From positions 1-43,640 of the forward strand of contig CAJOOC010000100.1 in the NCBI GenBank assembly GCA_905236165.1: a stretch of 43,640 nt of DNA. The letters are read 5' to 3'. This document shows, piece after piece, positions 1 to 9,312 of this stretch. The position numbers and the translations under genes are program-made. This DNA comes from an uncultured Prevotella sp. Its GTDB lineage: Bacteria > Bacteroidota > Bacteroidia > Bacteroidales > Bacteroidaceae. The notes beneath the pieces were generated by a model. That model saw nothing but the letters and a program-made list of their open reading frames with translations. It was not told the origin of the DNA and did not search any database. Every line of letters begins with the position of its first letter. The first letter of the stretch is position 1.

Positions 1-46
1 CAGAGCCAAGCTTGCTTGGACTATGCCGAGCGTGAGCATCTTATCT
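1..46. repeat. GAGC-rich palindromic repeat fragment at the window edge
   Basis: The first bases hold a 6-bp stem CCAAGC/GCTTGG (6-11 and 14-19) and then an ATGC/GCAT pair (23-26 and 36-39) around GAGC-rich sequence. No reading frame is supported. The composition resembles the GAGC-rich repeats at 14159-14206 and at the end of the window, so it is probably a fragment of a dispersed intergenic repeat cut by the window edge. Bases 47-116 show nothing recognisable. Confidence 0.3.
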
Positions 47-116
47 AACTGACAGTATGCGCCGAAAGAAAACAAAAAGATGACAAAACGTCAAACCCAT
101 AAAAATTAAACACTAC

Positions 117-139
117 GGTGGGAATTAATAGAACCCACC
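117..139 (+). promoter_or_regulatory. Leader hairpin 16 nt before lon
   Basis: GGTGGG (117-122) pairs perfectly with CCCACC (134-139) across an 11-nt A/T-rich loop. The 3' arm ends 16 nt before the TTG start of lon and the spacer is A/T-rich. Similar hairpins stand at the same distance before parB, the transglycosylase gene, the beta-helix lipoprotein gene and others. No run of T follows, so it is not a typical intrinsic terminator. A role in translation or mRNA stability is inferred. Confidence 0.45.
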
Positions 140-155
140 TTAAAGAAATCATTAA

Positions 156-2651
156 TTGTCTGTGAATATAATAAGTGGACTGATATCACGCCGTGATGAT
201 TCGCAACTGCGTATGTTTGCGGAATTCGAGGGTGATATTAACAAGATATTTGAGATGGGTAAGGAGGATGACATGCCCGTACTCATTACCCGTAATATGG
301 TGAATTTTGCAGGTGTGCTGACCTCTGTCACCATTGCGCGTGATGCCACAAGACAGGTGATAAAATACCTTGAGCGGCATCGGAACCAGAATTTTGCGAT
401 GTTCTGCCAGAAGGACGTTTCTATTGAAGAGCCTACTGCAGAAGATCTCTGTCAGCATGGTGTGATAGCGCAGCTGCTGAAGGTGTTTGAGATTCCCGGT
501 CACGACAACCAGTATGCCTTCATTGCCCAGCCGCTGTCGCGCTGCGTGCTTACGGAGGTGATACAGGAGGAGCCGTTCATCAAAGGCCACGTGGTTCCCA
601 CGCCTGAGACGGAACCGGGTGATGACGATCTGGAGTACAGCACTATCGTCAACGACCTTCATGTGCGTATGAGGGAATACATAGAGAAGAACGATACTCC
701 GCCGTTTGAGCTTCAGATGTCGATTGCCGAAATCGCCAACAAGGCGTATTTCCTCAATATGGTGTCATACCACATGCCCTTCAAACTCTCTGAGAAGATG
801 CGGCTCCTTGAGTATGACGACATGAAGATGCGTGCCCTTGACCTCTTGCAGCTCCTCAACCGCGAAATACAGTATGCCGACCTGCGCCTTGACATACAGA
901 ACCGCACCCAGCATACCATCAACAATGAGCAGCGCGAGTATTTCCTGCGCCAGCAGCTGAAGAACATCAACAAGGAGCTGGGCAACGAGGAAGGCGGCCC
1001 CGAGAAGAAGAAACTCCGTGAGAAGGCCAAGACGAAGAAATGGAACAAGGCCACTCAGGAGGTCTTCGAAAGGGAGATGGAGCGCCTGGATCAGCTGAAC
1101 GTTCATAGTGCCGACTATAACACGCAGCTGACATACCTACAGCAGATAGTGGATCTGCCCTGGGAAGAATATACCACCGACGACCTTAACCTCGACCGTG
1201 CGGAGAGGATACTCAACCGCGACCATTACGGAATGGAGAAGGTGAAGGAACGCATTCTGGAGTATATCGCCGTGCTGAAGCTTCGTGGTGACCTGAAGTC
1301 GCCCATACTGTGTCTCTACGGCCCTCCTGGTGTGGGCAAGACATCGCTGGGTAAGAGCGTTGCCGATGCCCTGAAGCGCAAATACGTCAGAATGAGCCTC
1401 GGAGGCCTGCATGATGAGGCCGAGATACGTGGGCACAGGCGCACGTACGTAGGCGCGCTGCCCGGACGAATAATAAAGAATATAGAAAAGGCCGGCTCAA
1501 GCAATCCTGTCTTCATCCTCGACGAGATAGACAAGGTGACGCAGAACACCCATAATGGCGACCCTGCATCAGCGTTGCTGGAGGTGCTCGACCCAGAGCA
1601 GAACGGTGCCTTCCACGATAACTACCTCGATATGGACTATGACCTCTCGAAGGTGATGTTCATAGCTACGGCCAACGACCTCTCCACCATCCCCGGTCCG
1701 CTTCGCGACCGCATGGAGATAATAGAGGTCAGCGGCTATACCACCGAGGAGAAGATAGAGATAGCTAAGCGCCACCTCGTGCCGCGTGAGAAAGACAAGA
1801 CGGGACTGAAGTCGATGAAGTCGCTCACGTTCCGCAAGAATGCCCTTGAATTCATCATCGAGCGCTATACCCGCGAAAGCGGCGTCAGACAGCTTGAGAA
1901 GCAGATCAACAAGGCGCTGAGAAAGGAGGCCTTCTATCTCACTCGCGACGGTGAGGCTGCCTACGACAAGATTACCGTTGAGGCTATAGAGTCGCTGCTG
2001 GGCAAGCCGCCGTTCTATCGCGATATATATCAGGGCAACGACTACGCCGGCGTGGTCACAGGCCTCGCCTGGACAAGTGTGGGCGGTGAGATACTTTTCA
2101 TCGAGACTTCTTTGTCGAAGGGCAAGGCCGGGAAACTCACTCTTACGGGCAACCTGGGCGACGTGATGAAGGAGAGTGCCGTGATAGCGTTGGAATATGT
2201 CAAAGCACATGCCGACGTGCTGAATGTTGACAGCCGTATCTTCGAACAATGGAACATGCACATCCACGTGCCTGAGGGCGCAACGCCCAAGGACGGACCG
2301 TCTGCCGGAATCACAATAGCCACCAGTATCGCCTCGGCCCTGATACAATGTAAGGTTCGCAAGAACGTTGCTATGACCGGCGAGATAACGCTTCGCGGCA
2401 AGGTACTGCCTGTTGGAGGCATCAAGGAGAAACTTCTTGCTGCCAAGAGGGCGGGCATTACAGATATAATGCTGTGCTCTGCCAACCAGAAGGATGTGGA
2501 GGAGATTCCTCAGGAATATCTGAAGGGCGTCACCTTCCATTATGTAGAGAATGTGCAGGACGTATGGGATTTTGCGCTGACCAACGAGAAGGTCGCCCAT
2601 CCGGTAGATTTGTCTGTAGAAGAGGAAAAGAAATCGAATAGTGACATTTGA
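156..2651 (+). CDS. lon: ATP-dependent protease Lon
   Basis: This is a cytoplasmic AAA+ serine protease that degrades misfolded and regulatory proteins. The 831-residue product has the full Lon layout: an N-terminal substrate domain from about residue 40, a coiled middle part rich in Lys/Glu (about 255-300), and an AAA+ module with Walker A GPPGVGKT at 389-396 and Walker B FILDEIDK. The C-terminal protease domain carries the catalytic dyad Ser716 (in PKDGPSAG) and Lys759 (in IKEKLLAAK), 43 residues apart as in E. coli Lon. An in-frame TAA lies immediately before position 156, so the start must be TTG 156, GTG 162 or ATG 213; TTG or GTG keeps slightly more N-terminus. No Shine-Dalgarno is visible. 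The stop overlaps the start of tgt. No clear promoter was found in the short upstream stretch. Confidence 0.97.
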   Translation: MSVNIISGLISRRDDSQLRMFAEFEGDINKIFEMGKEDDMPVLITRNMVNFAGVLTSVTIARDATRQVIKYLERHRNQNFAMFCQKDVSIEEPTAEDLCQHGVIAQLLKVFEIPGHDNQYAFIAQPLSRCVLTEVIQEEPFIKGHVVPTPETEPGDDDLEYSTIVNDLHVRMREYIEKNDTPPFELQMSIAEIANKAYFLNMVSYHMPFKLSEKMRLLEYDDMKMRALDLLQLLNREIQYADLRLDIQNRTQHTINNEQREYFLRQQLKNINKELGNEEGGPEKKKLREKAKTKKWNKATQEVFEREMERLDQLNVHSADYNTQLTYLQQIVDLPWEEYTTDDLNLDRAERILNRDHYGMEKVKERILEYIAVLKLRGDLKSPILCLYGPPGVGKTSLGKSVADALKRKYVRMSLGGLHDEAEIRGHRRTYVGALPGRIIKNIEKAGSSNPVFILDEIDKVTQNTHNGDPASALLEVLDPEQNGAFHDNYLDMDYDLSKVMFIATANDLSTIPGPLRDRMEIIEVSGYTTEEKIEIAKRHLVPREKDKTGLKSMKSLTFRKNALEFIIERYTRESGVRQLEKQINKALRKEAFYLTRDGEAAYDKITVEAIESLLGKPPFYRDIYQGNDYAGVVTGLAWTSVGGEILFIETSLSKGKAGKLTLTGNLGDVMKESAVIALEYVKAHADVLNVDSRIFEQWNMHIHVPEGATPKDGPSAGITIATSIASALIQCKVRKNVAMTGEITLRGKVLPVGGIKEKLLAAKRAGITDIMLCSANQKDVEEIPQEYLKGVTFHYVENVQDVWDFALTNEKVAHPVDLSVEEEKKSNSDI

Positions 2652-3768
2652 ATTACAACATACTGACCCATACTCATCAGCCCGTGCCGGTAAGATAACG
2701 ACCGATCACGGCAGCATCCTGACCCCTATCTTCATGCCTGTAGGCACGGTGGGCTCGGTGAAGGCTGTGCATTTCGAGGAGCTGAGGCGTCAGGTTATGG
2801 CTCAGATTATCTTGGGCAACACCTATCACCTGTACCTCCGTCCCGGCCTTGAACTCTTGCGCAAGGCTGGCGGGTTGCACAGGTTCATAAGGTGGGAAAG
2901 ACCCATGCTGACCGATTCTGGCGGCTTTCAGGTGTTCTCCCTGACAGGCATCCGTAAGCTGAAGGAAGAAGGCTGTGAGTTTCGCAGCCATATTGACGGC
3001 TCGAAGCATTTCTTCACCCCCGAGAACGTGATGGATACTGAGCGCATCATCGGTGCCGACATCATGATGGCCCTCGATGAATGCCCTCCCGGACAGAGCG
3101 ACTGGCAGTATGCACGCAAGTCGCTCGACCTTACACACCGCTGGCTCGACCGCTGCCTGAAGCGCTTCAATGAGACGGAGCCTCTGTATGGCCATAGCCA
3201 GTCGCTGTTCCCCATCGTGCAGGGCTGTACCTTCAAGGACCTGCGCAGGGAGTCGGCACAGTTTGTGGCCGATAAGGGCTGTGACGGTAACGCTATCGGA
3301 GGTCTTGCCGTTGGCGAGCCTACCGAGACGATGTATGAGATGGTTGAGGTGGTTAATGAGATACTGCCCAAGGACAAGCCGCGTTACCTGATGGGTGTCG
3401 GTACACCTTGGAACATCCTTGAAAACATAGAGCGCGGAGTGGATATGTTCGACTGCGTTATGCCCACTCGCAACGGGCGTAATGCGATGCTTTTCACCTA
3501 TGAGGGCACGATGAACATGAAGAACAAGAAGTGGGAGGACGACTTCACGCCTCTTGACCCCGATGGCTGCGACATCGACCGCGTGACTACGAAGGCTTAT
3601 CTGCACCATCTCTTCAAGGCTCAGGAGTATCTGGCCCTGCAGATTGCCTCCATTCACAACCTGGCGTTCTATCTGCGACTCGTCACAGATGCCAGGGAAC
3701 ATATAATAAAAGGTGACTTCACACAATGGAAAAAGTCAATAATAGACGATATGCAAAGACGCCGATAG
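2641..3768 (+). CDS. tgt: tRNA-guanine transglycosylase (queuine/preQ1 exchange)
   Basis: The enzyme exchanges guanine 34 for preQ1 in GUN-anticodon tRNAs during queuosine synthesis. The 375-residue TIM-barrel protein has the general-base Asp92 in DSGGFQVFS, the nucleophile Asp271 in FDCVMPTRNGR and the GLAVGEP loop. The start is GTG 2641, inside the last codons of lon (11-bp overlap); the first residues [10 protein letters not shown] match the family start. Oddly, the usual zinc site CxCxxC...H is mostly gone: Cys310 and His339 remain, but the second and third Cys positions are Asp312 and Val315. Its end overlaps the next gene by 43 bp, so translational coupling is likely. Confidence 0.96.
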   Translation: MTFELQHTDPYSSARAGKITTDHGSILTPIFMPVGTVGSVKAVHFEELRRQVMAQIILGNTYHLYLRPGLELLRKAGGLHRFIRWERPMLTDSGGFQVFSLTGIRKLKEEGCEFRSHIDGSKHFFTPENVMDTERIIGADIMMALDECPPGQSDWQYARKSLDLTHRWLDRCLKRFNETEPLYGHSQSLFPIVQGCTFKDLRRESAQFVADKGCDGNAIGGLAVGEPTETMYEMVEVVNEILPKDKPRYLMGVGTPWNILENIERGVDMFDCVMPTRNGRNAMLFTYEGTMNMKNKKWEDDFTPLDPDGCDIDRVTTKAYLHHLFKAQEYLALQIASIHNLAFYLRLVTDAREHIIKGDFTQWKKSIIDDMQRRR

Positions 3769-4997
3769 CCCTGCTGAAGCGTATGTGGCGTGTGTTGCGC
3801 GTCATTTTCCACAGGATGTTTCGCCGTGGGGGCAGTATGCGCCGCGCAAAGCATCTGAGGGTTCCAGCGTGGATGTCGAAGTACCTCGGATGGGCCAATC
3901 CCTTCAGGTACATAAAGCGCCTTGACCGATATATCATAAGGAAGTTCATAGGCACGTATTTCTTTGCCATATTGCTCATCATAAGCATATCTATCGTCTT
4001 TGACTTCAACGAGAACCTGTCGAAATTCACGGAGTATAACGCACCCTGGCGTGCTATCATCTTCGACTATTACATGAACTTCGTGCCGTATTTCGCCAAT
4101 CTCTTCTCGCCGCTGTTCGTCTTCATCGCCGTAATATTCTTTACCTCGAAGATGGCCGGAAACAGCGAGATAATAGCGATACTCGCCACGGGAGTAAGTT
4201 TTAAACGCATGCTGAGACCGTATATGTTCTCCTGCGTGCTCATCTCTATGCTCTCCTATTTCCTTGCGGCATACGTCATTCCGCATGGCACGGTGATACG
4301 TCAGAACTTTGAGTCGCTCTATAAGAACAACAAGAAGAATACGTCGGCTGAGAACGTGCAGCTGCAGGTGGATAATGGCGTCATAGCCTATATGCAGCAC
4401 TATGACAACACCGTGAAGCGCGGATACGGCTTTTGTCTTGACAAGTTTGAGAACAAGAAACTGGTATCACACATGACGGCAGCCGAGATAATGTATGACA
4501 CCATCGCCGAGAGTAAGTTCCATTGGCAGGCTTTCAACTGGAAGATTCGTGAGATGCGAGGCATGAAGGAGAAGATTACTTCGGGCATGCGCCTTGATAC
4601 CCTGATACAGATGGAGCCTATCGACCTCGTCTATTCCAAGGGACAGCAGGAGGCGTTCACCTCGCCAGAGCTCTCGGAGTATATCTCCAAGCAGATAGAC
4701 AGAGGCTCGAGCAACGTGGTGCAATATCAGGTGGAGTATCACAAGCGAATAGCGACATCGTTTGCCTCGTTCATCCTGACAATAATAGGTGCCTCGCTAA
4801 GTTCCCGCAAGCGGAAAGGCGGAATGGGAGTGTATCTTGGAGCGGGCTTGGCGCTGAGTTTCGCATATATCATCCTGCAGACGATATCCGCCACGTTTGC
4901 CATTAATGCCGGCACACACCCGATGCTGGCAGCATGGATGCCTAACATACTGTTTGCGTTCATTGCCTATGCCTGCTATCGCAAAGCACCCAATTAA
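3726..4997 (+). CDS. LptF/LptG-family inner-membrane permease
   Basis: This is a YjgP/YjgQ-type permease that moves lipopolysaccharide out of the inner membrane with an LptB ATPase. Three N-terminal hydrophobic segments (about 77-97, 115-138, 160-183) and three C-terminal ones (about 335-417) flank a soluble, presumably periplasmic domain, the layout of the family. The longest frame begins at ATG 3726, within tgt, giving a very basic N-terminal extension of about 70 residues before the first membrane segment. A later start is possible, for example the Met of MRRAKHLRVPAW near 3837. Bacteroidetes often carry more than one LptF/G-like gene, and which subunit this is cannot be told from sequence. 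Cotranscription with lon and tgt is likely from the overlaps. Confidence 0.88.
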   Translation: MEKVNNRRYAKTPIALLKRMWRVLRVIFHRMFRRGGSMRRAKHLRVPAWMSKYLGWANPFRYIKRLDRYIIRKFIGTYFFAILLIISISIVFDFNENLSKFTEYNAPWRAIIFDYYMNFVPYFANLFSPLFVFIAVIFFTSKMAGNSEIIAILATGVSFKRMLRPYMFSCVLISMLSYFLAAYVIPHGTVIRQNFESLYKNNKKNTSAENVQLQVDNGVIAYMQHYDNTVKRGYGFCLDKFENKKLVSHMTAAEIMYDTIAESKFHWQAFNWKIREMRGMKEKITSGMRLDTLIQMEPIDLVYSKGQQEAFTSPELSEYISKQIDRGSSNVVQYQVEYHKRIATSFASFILTIIGASLSSRKRKGGMGVYLGAGLALSFAYIILQTISATFAINAGTHPMLAAWMPNILFAFIAYACYRKAPN

Positions 4998-5015
4998 GCC
5001 CCGAAAGGACCAATC

Positions 5016-6437
5016 ATGGAAGAAAAGAAAGTATATTTCGACGAAACATTACTTAACGACAATGTGTTAGACGCATTGTACGACATGCATTTTGAGGCCT
5101 GTACGCCGATACAGGCAGCCTGTATCGACCCTATCATCGAGGGGCGTGACATTATGGGCGTTGCTCAGACGGGCACGGGCAAGACGGCGGCATATCTTCT
5201 GCCGGTATTGTCGTGTCTGGATGACGGAGGGTTCCCCGAAGATGCCGTCAACTGCCTCGTGATGGCTCCCACGCGAGAGCTGGCGCAACAGATAGATCAG
5301 GCCATGCAGGGCTTCGGATACTACCTCGACGGCATCAGTTCAGTGGCCGTATATGGCGGCAACGACGGCAACAGGTATAACCAGGAGATGGAGGCCCTGA
5401 AAAAGGGCGCATCGGTCATCATCGCCACTCCCGGAAGACTGATTTCACACCTTCAGATGGGCAACCTCGACCTCTCACGGCTCTCTTTCTTCATCCTTGA
5501 TGAGGCCGACAGAATGCTCGACATGGGTTTCTCAGAGGACATCATGACTATCGCGAAGGCCATCGGAAAGGATGCCGCCAGCGCTCCGGGTTCAGCTGAC
5601 GCAGTATCGGGTTCTACTGAAGAAAAATCTCAGCATTGTCAGACGATAATGTTCTCTGCCACGATGCCCGATAAGATAGAGGAACTTGCGCGCACGCTGC
5701 TCGTCAATCCGCTCAACGTGAAGATTGCCGTAAGCAAGCCTGCCGAGAAGATACAGCAGTCGGCCTACGTGTGCTACGCACCTCAGAAGCTGTCCATCCT
5801 GAAGGATATCTTCAAGAATGGTTTCCGCCCTGAACGTGCTGCTGCCGATGAGGACCCCATGAAGCTTGAGCGCGTCATCATCTTCTCAGGCAAGAAGCAG
5901 AGGGTCAAGGAGATATACCGCTCCCTGAGGCAGATGAAAGTCAACTGCGGCGAGATGCATTCCGACCTTACGCAGGCGGAGCGCGACCAGATGATGTACC
6001 GCTTCAAGTCGGGGGAAGTGGCCGTTCTCGTTGCCACCGATATCGTGGCTCGCGGCATCGACATCGATGATATCCTCATGGTCATCAACTATGATGTGCC
6101 GCATGACGTAGAGGACTATGTTCATCGCATAGGCCGTACGGCGCGTGCAGAGCGCGACGGAGTGGCCATCACCCTCGTATCGGATGAGGATATATACCTT
6201 TTCAAGAGAATAGAGAAATTCCTGGGCAGGGAGATACTGAAGAATGCTCTTCCCGAAGGCATGCCTGCCGGCCCTGATTACAAAGCAGATACAAAACATT
6301 CAACAACAGCCCATCGTGGCAATAAAAAACCTAAACATCATGACAGAAACAAAAAACGTGTGCGGTCTCAACAAGGAGGAGTTCCGCACGACAGTAAACG
6401 GAAAGCAAACCGACCTGTACATCCTAAGAAACAGTAA
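5016..6437 (+). CDS. DEAD-box RNA helicase, RhlE-like
   Basis: An ATP-dependent RNA helicase for RNA remodelling, probably ribosome assembly or RNA decay. Motifs appear in order: Q motif TPIQAA with Gln33, motif I QTGTGKT (51-57), PTRELA, TPGR, DEAD (162-165), SAT (214-216), ARGID and HRIGRTAR (370-377). The C-terminal tail from about residue 425 is rich in Lys, Arg and His, as in RhlE-type proteins that grip RNA. Between the DEAD and SAT motifs sits a low-complexity insert (about 184-208, rich in Ala, Ser, Gly, Glu) not usual in the core. A weak ribosome site (AAAGGAC) precedes ATG 5016. The last 32 codons overlap galM in another frame. Confidence 0.95.
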   Translation: MEEKKVYFDETLLNDNVLDALYDMHFEACTPIQAACIDPIIEGRDIMGVAQTGTGKTAAYLLPVLSCLDDGGFPEDAVNCLVMAPTRELAQQIDQAMQGFGYYLDGISSVAVYGGNDGNRYNQEMEALKKGASVIIATPGRLISHLQMGNLDLSRLSFFILDEADRMLDMGFSEDIMTIAKAIGKDAASAPGSADAVSGSTEEKSQHCQTIMFSATMPDKIEELARTLLVNPLNVKIAVSKPAEKIQQSAYVCYAPQKLSILKDIFKNGFRPERAAADEDPMKLERVIIFSGKKQRVKEIYRSLRQMKVNCGEMHSDLTQAERDQMMYRFKSGEVAVLVATDIVARGIDIDDILMVINYDVPHDVEDYVHRIGRTARAERDGVAITLVSDEDIYLFKRIEKFLGREILKNALPEGMPAGPDYKADTKHSTTAHRGNKKPKHHDRNKKRVRSQQGGVPHDSKRKANRPVHPKKQ

Positions 6438-7419
6438 CGGTTGCGAGTGTGCCATAACGAATTATGGTGGTGCGATAGTATCTCTGATGGTACCCGACAA
6501 GGACGGCAACATGCAGAACGTCGTTCAGGGTCACTCCAACATCCAGGATGTGATTAACTCTCAGGAAGTGTACCTTTCAACCCTCATCGGTCGTTTCGGC
6601 AACCGCATTTGCAAGGGACAGTTCACCCTTCACGGCAAGGACTATCAGCTGGCATGCAACGACGGTCCCAACCATCTGCACGGTGGCCCTAAGGGTTATC
6701 ATGCCCAGGTATGGGAAGCAATACAGATGGGTGACAACATGCTGGCCCTCTCGCTTACAGACCCATACGGACGCGAGGGATTCTCTGGCGAGGTGCGCAT
6801 CAATGTGGAGTATACATGGACTGACGATAACGAGCTGAAGATTGACTATCTTGCCACTACCAACAAGCAGACAATCATCAACCTCACACATCACGCCTTC
6901 TTCTCGCTGACGGGTCTTGGCAATCCTACTCCTACCGTTGATGACCTCATCTGCGAGGTGAATGCCGACTTCTATCTGCCCATCGATGCTACAAGCATTC
7001 CTACGGGCGAGATTCTGAAGGTAGAGGGCACGCCATTCGACTTCCGCGCTCCTAAGAAGATTGGCCTTGAGATTAATGCCGACAATGAGCAGATTCGCAA
7101 TGGCAGCGGCTACGACCATAACTTCGTGCTCAACAAGAAAGAAGTGGGCGAGCTCTCCTTCGCTGCACGCATCACCGACCCACAGAGCGGACGCACGATG
7201 GAGTGTTGGACAACAGAGCCAGGACTTCAGGTGTATACGGGCAACTTCCAGACGAACTATCCAATCCAGACGGGATTCACCGCACAGAGACGCTCGGCAA
7301 TATGCCTCGAGGCGCAGCATTTCCCCGATTCGCCTAACCGCCCATACTTCCCATCTACGGTGCTGAATCCAGGACAGCGCTATCGCCAGACAACGATATA
7401 TAAGTTTGGCTTAGTGTAA
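6340..7419 (+). CDS. galM: Aldose 1-epimerase (mutarotase)
   Basis: It interconverts alpha and beta anomers of aldoses, feeding the Leloir galactose pathway. The 359-residue protein shows the family motifs: GRFGNR, the catalytic His in NHLHGG, the THHAFFSL motif with the second catalytic His, GYDHNF, and the catalytic-base Glu in CLEAQHFPDSP. ATG 6340 is chosen because MTETKNVCGLNKEEF leads directly into the conserved start of the family. An upstream in-frame GTG/ATG near 6244 would add 32 residues without similarity. The start lies 98 bp inside the DEAD-box gene in a different frame, an unusually long overlap. There is no signal peptide, so it is likely cytoplasmic. Transcription ends at the strong hairpin 7483-7554. 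Confidence 0.95.
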   Translation: MTETKNVCGLNKEEFRTTVNGKQTDLYILRNSNGCECAITNYGGAIVSLMVPDKDGNMQNVVQGHSNIQDVINSQEVYLSTLIGRFGNRICKGQFTLHGKDYQLACNDGPNHLHGGPKGYHAQVWEAIQMGDNMLALSLTDPYGREGFSGEVRINVEYTWTDDNELKIDYLATTNKQTIINLTHHAFFSLTGLGNPTPTVDDLICEVNADFYLPIDATSIPTGEILKVEGTPFDFRAPKKIGLEINADNEQIRNGSGYDHNFVLNKKEVGELSFAARITDPQSGRTMECWTTEPGLQVYTGNFQTNYPIQTGFTAQRRSAICLEAQHFPDSPNRPYFPSTVLNPGQRYRQTTIYKFGLV

Positions 7420-7482
7420 ACACACTTCATGCTGCTGAACGGATTCAATTATGAGAGATGACGGATAAGACGTATCATCGAT

Positions 7483-7554
7483 AAACCCAAATAGGTTATT
7501 AGGATTTCTCTGTATCTTATTGTAGCGATAAATCCTAATGACCTATTTGGGTTT
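7483..7554. terminator. Bidirectional intrinsic terminator, 25-bp stem
   Basis: The arms 7483-7507 and 7530-7554 pair over 25 bp with a single G-T wobble and a 22-nt loop. The stem begins AAACCC and ends GGGTTT, giving A/T runs on both sides, so it can act in both directions. It stands between the convergent galM (+) and C69 peptidase (-) genes. Bases 7555-7627 carry only short partial palindromes (GGCAATTGCC-like) and no gene. Confidence 0.85.
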
Positions 7555-7627
7555 TATTATCGTAGACGCAATCGCCGTTACTCAATTGGGCAATTGCCGT
7601 TAGCCAATGCCCTTTGCGGGGTCAGTG

Positions 7628-9271
7628 TTATTCCTGTGGCATTGCATATCTGTCGCCGGTCTCCTTGACGAGCTTTCTTGCATAGCCTTCGGCGAAGCCT
7701 GGGCGGCTCACTTTCTCACCGAGGCCGTGTGGCGTGCGCTTGAACCTTCCGTTTTCTTCGGGCTTTACCGCCATGTCGTTGTATTTCACGATGATATGTG
7801 CGGCAAGCTGCTTCCAGCGTGCAAGCATCTGCTGTGCCTGACGGATGCTGTAGTCATTGAGTAATGCCTGCATCGCTTCGGGCGTCATCCCCTTCGCTTT
7901 GGCCTCTACGGCAGATTGCTGGCTGAGGTAAGCCTTCTGCAGGGAGTCGCGCACCTCCTTCAATGATGGGAAGAGCATCGAGTATCGTGGGTATACCATG
8001 TTGCTCACCCAGTTCTCCACCCAGTAGGCGTTCTTGTCGCTGAACGTTACGGCATCGGCTCCTGGGGTGTTGTAACACTCTGGCAGCTGGGTCATAGAAC
8101 AATAGACGGGTGTGTAAGCCACCATGTTGCTGTCGTCGTTGCCATACCAGAAGCATCCTCCCACTTGCCTTGGGAGCCATGAACGCATCTGGCTCACGAA
8201 GCTCCATGCTGTCTGCTGCGTAGAAGTGGGGCGTTCGTTGAAGTATTTCTTGCCGTCAACGCTGAAGAACAGAGGCGTAGGGCGATAGGGCATGCTCCAT
8301 ATTCCTGCGCCGATGTCGGTAGAGTCGATGGCGAACGGCGTGTTTTCAAAGTGGTCGCGCATGTCGTTCATCACGTCTTCCACACTAACCTTCTTGTCGG
8401 GAACAATCCACAGCGGCAGGTCTTCGGCATCTTTCTCCAGACCTGTCACCCATGGCAGATAGCGGTCCATTCCGCTGGCGTGATGCTTGAAGAAACTCCA
8501 TACGCGGGCATCGCAGATGCGGCGTCCCGTGAAGTCGGGAGCGGCGTAGGCCTCTTTCCAAGAGAAGGTGTCGTCCTTGCCGCTGAACCATCCTTTGGAA
8601 CGGGCATATTTTATAACATTCTTGGAGTACTTCACATTCTCCTTATCCTTCAGCGGGAAACGCCCTATGCGGCTTTGGTTGGCGTGTCCGCAGATGGCCT
8701 CGTCTGGAATGCGGCGAGCTACCCATACCACGCGTTCCTTTGATGACTTACGGTCAGCGCCGCAACCCTGCATCTCCATGATCCAGGCTTCATTGGCATC
8801 GCAGATGGTGAACGTCTCGCCCTCAGAGCAGTAGCCGTAGGTCTCTGCCAGAGTGGTCATGACTGTGATGGCCTCGCGTGCCGACTTGGAGCGCTGCAGT
8901 GCGATGTAGATGAGCGACCCATAGTCGATGAGTCCCGTGCTGTCCACCATCTCTTCACGTCCGCCGTAGGTGGTCTCGCCGATGGTCACCTGCCATTCGT
9001 TGATATTGCCTACCACGTTCCATGTCTGTTCGGCTTCGGGAATCTCGCCGAGGTATCTGTTGGTATCCCAGTCGAAGACCTGACGCATCTCACCCTTCTG
9101 GTGTGTGGCGGCGGGATAGTGGGCAAGGCTCATGAAAGCGCCGTACGAGTCGGCGTTGTATGAACAGATGACGCTACCGTCGACAGAAGCCTTCTTGCCT
9201 ACGATGAAATTGGTGCATGCTGCAGCATGAGTGGCCGCAAACAATGCGATAAGTGATAATAGCTTTCTCAT
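7628..9271 (-). CDS. Secreted C69-family dipeptidase
   Basis: An Ntn-hydrolase-fold peptidase of family C69, expected to cleave dipeptides in the periplasm. The first 18 residues (MRKLLSLIALFAATHAAA) form a signal peptide ending right before Cys19 in the motif CTNFIVGKKAS. In this family that Cys becomes the N-terminal nucleophile after cleavage, so signal peptide removal and activation may coincide. Other family landmarks are GSVICSYNADS, a GETTYGGREE segment and the WNVVGNINEWQ stretch. The frame can be extended to a TTG at 9292, but ATG 9271 gives a clean signal peptide and is preferred. The product is about 547 residues, normal for Bacteroidales members. It lies downstream of priA on the same strand and may be cotranscribed, with a 41-bp gap made of short TCAATGG repeats. 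Confidence 0.9.
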   Translation of the reverse strand: MRKLLSLIALFAATHAAACTNFIVGKKASVDGSVICSYNADSYGAFMSLAHYPAATHQKGEMRQVFDWDTNRYLGEIPEAEQTWNVVGNINEWQVTIGETTYGGREEMVDSTGLIDYGSLIYIALQRSKSAREAITVMTTLAETYGYCSEGETFTICDANEAWIMEMQGCGADRKSSKERVVWVARRIPDEAICGHANQSRIGRFPLKDKENVKYSKNVIKYARSKGWFSGKDDTFSWKEAYAAPDFTGRRICDARVWSFFKHHASGMDRYLPWVTGLEKDAEDLPLWIVPDKKVSVEDVMNDMRDHFENTPFAIDSTDIGAGIWSMPYRPTPLFFSVDGKKYFNERPTSTQQTAWSFVSQMRSWLPRQVGGCFWYGNDDSNMVAYTPVYCSMTQLPECYNTPGADAVTFSDKNAYWVENWVSNMVYPRYSMLFPSLKEVRDSLQKAYLSQQSAVEAKAKGMTPEAMQALLNDYSIRQAQQMLARWKQLAAHIIVKYNDMAVKPEENGRFKRTPHGLGEKVSRPGFAEGYARKLVKETGDRYAMPQE

Positions 9272-9312
9272 TTTCAATATTTTAACGGTCAATGTTCAAT
9301 GGTCAATGGTCA

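Noticed and set aside
1569..2600. 343-codon open frame on the minus strand
   Set aside because: Antisense to the conserved lon protease domain; the plus-strand reading has all the catalytic motifs.
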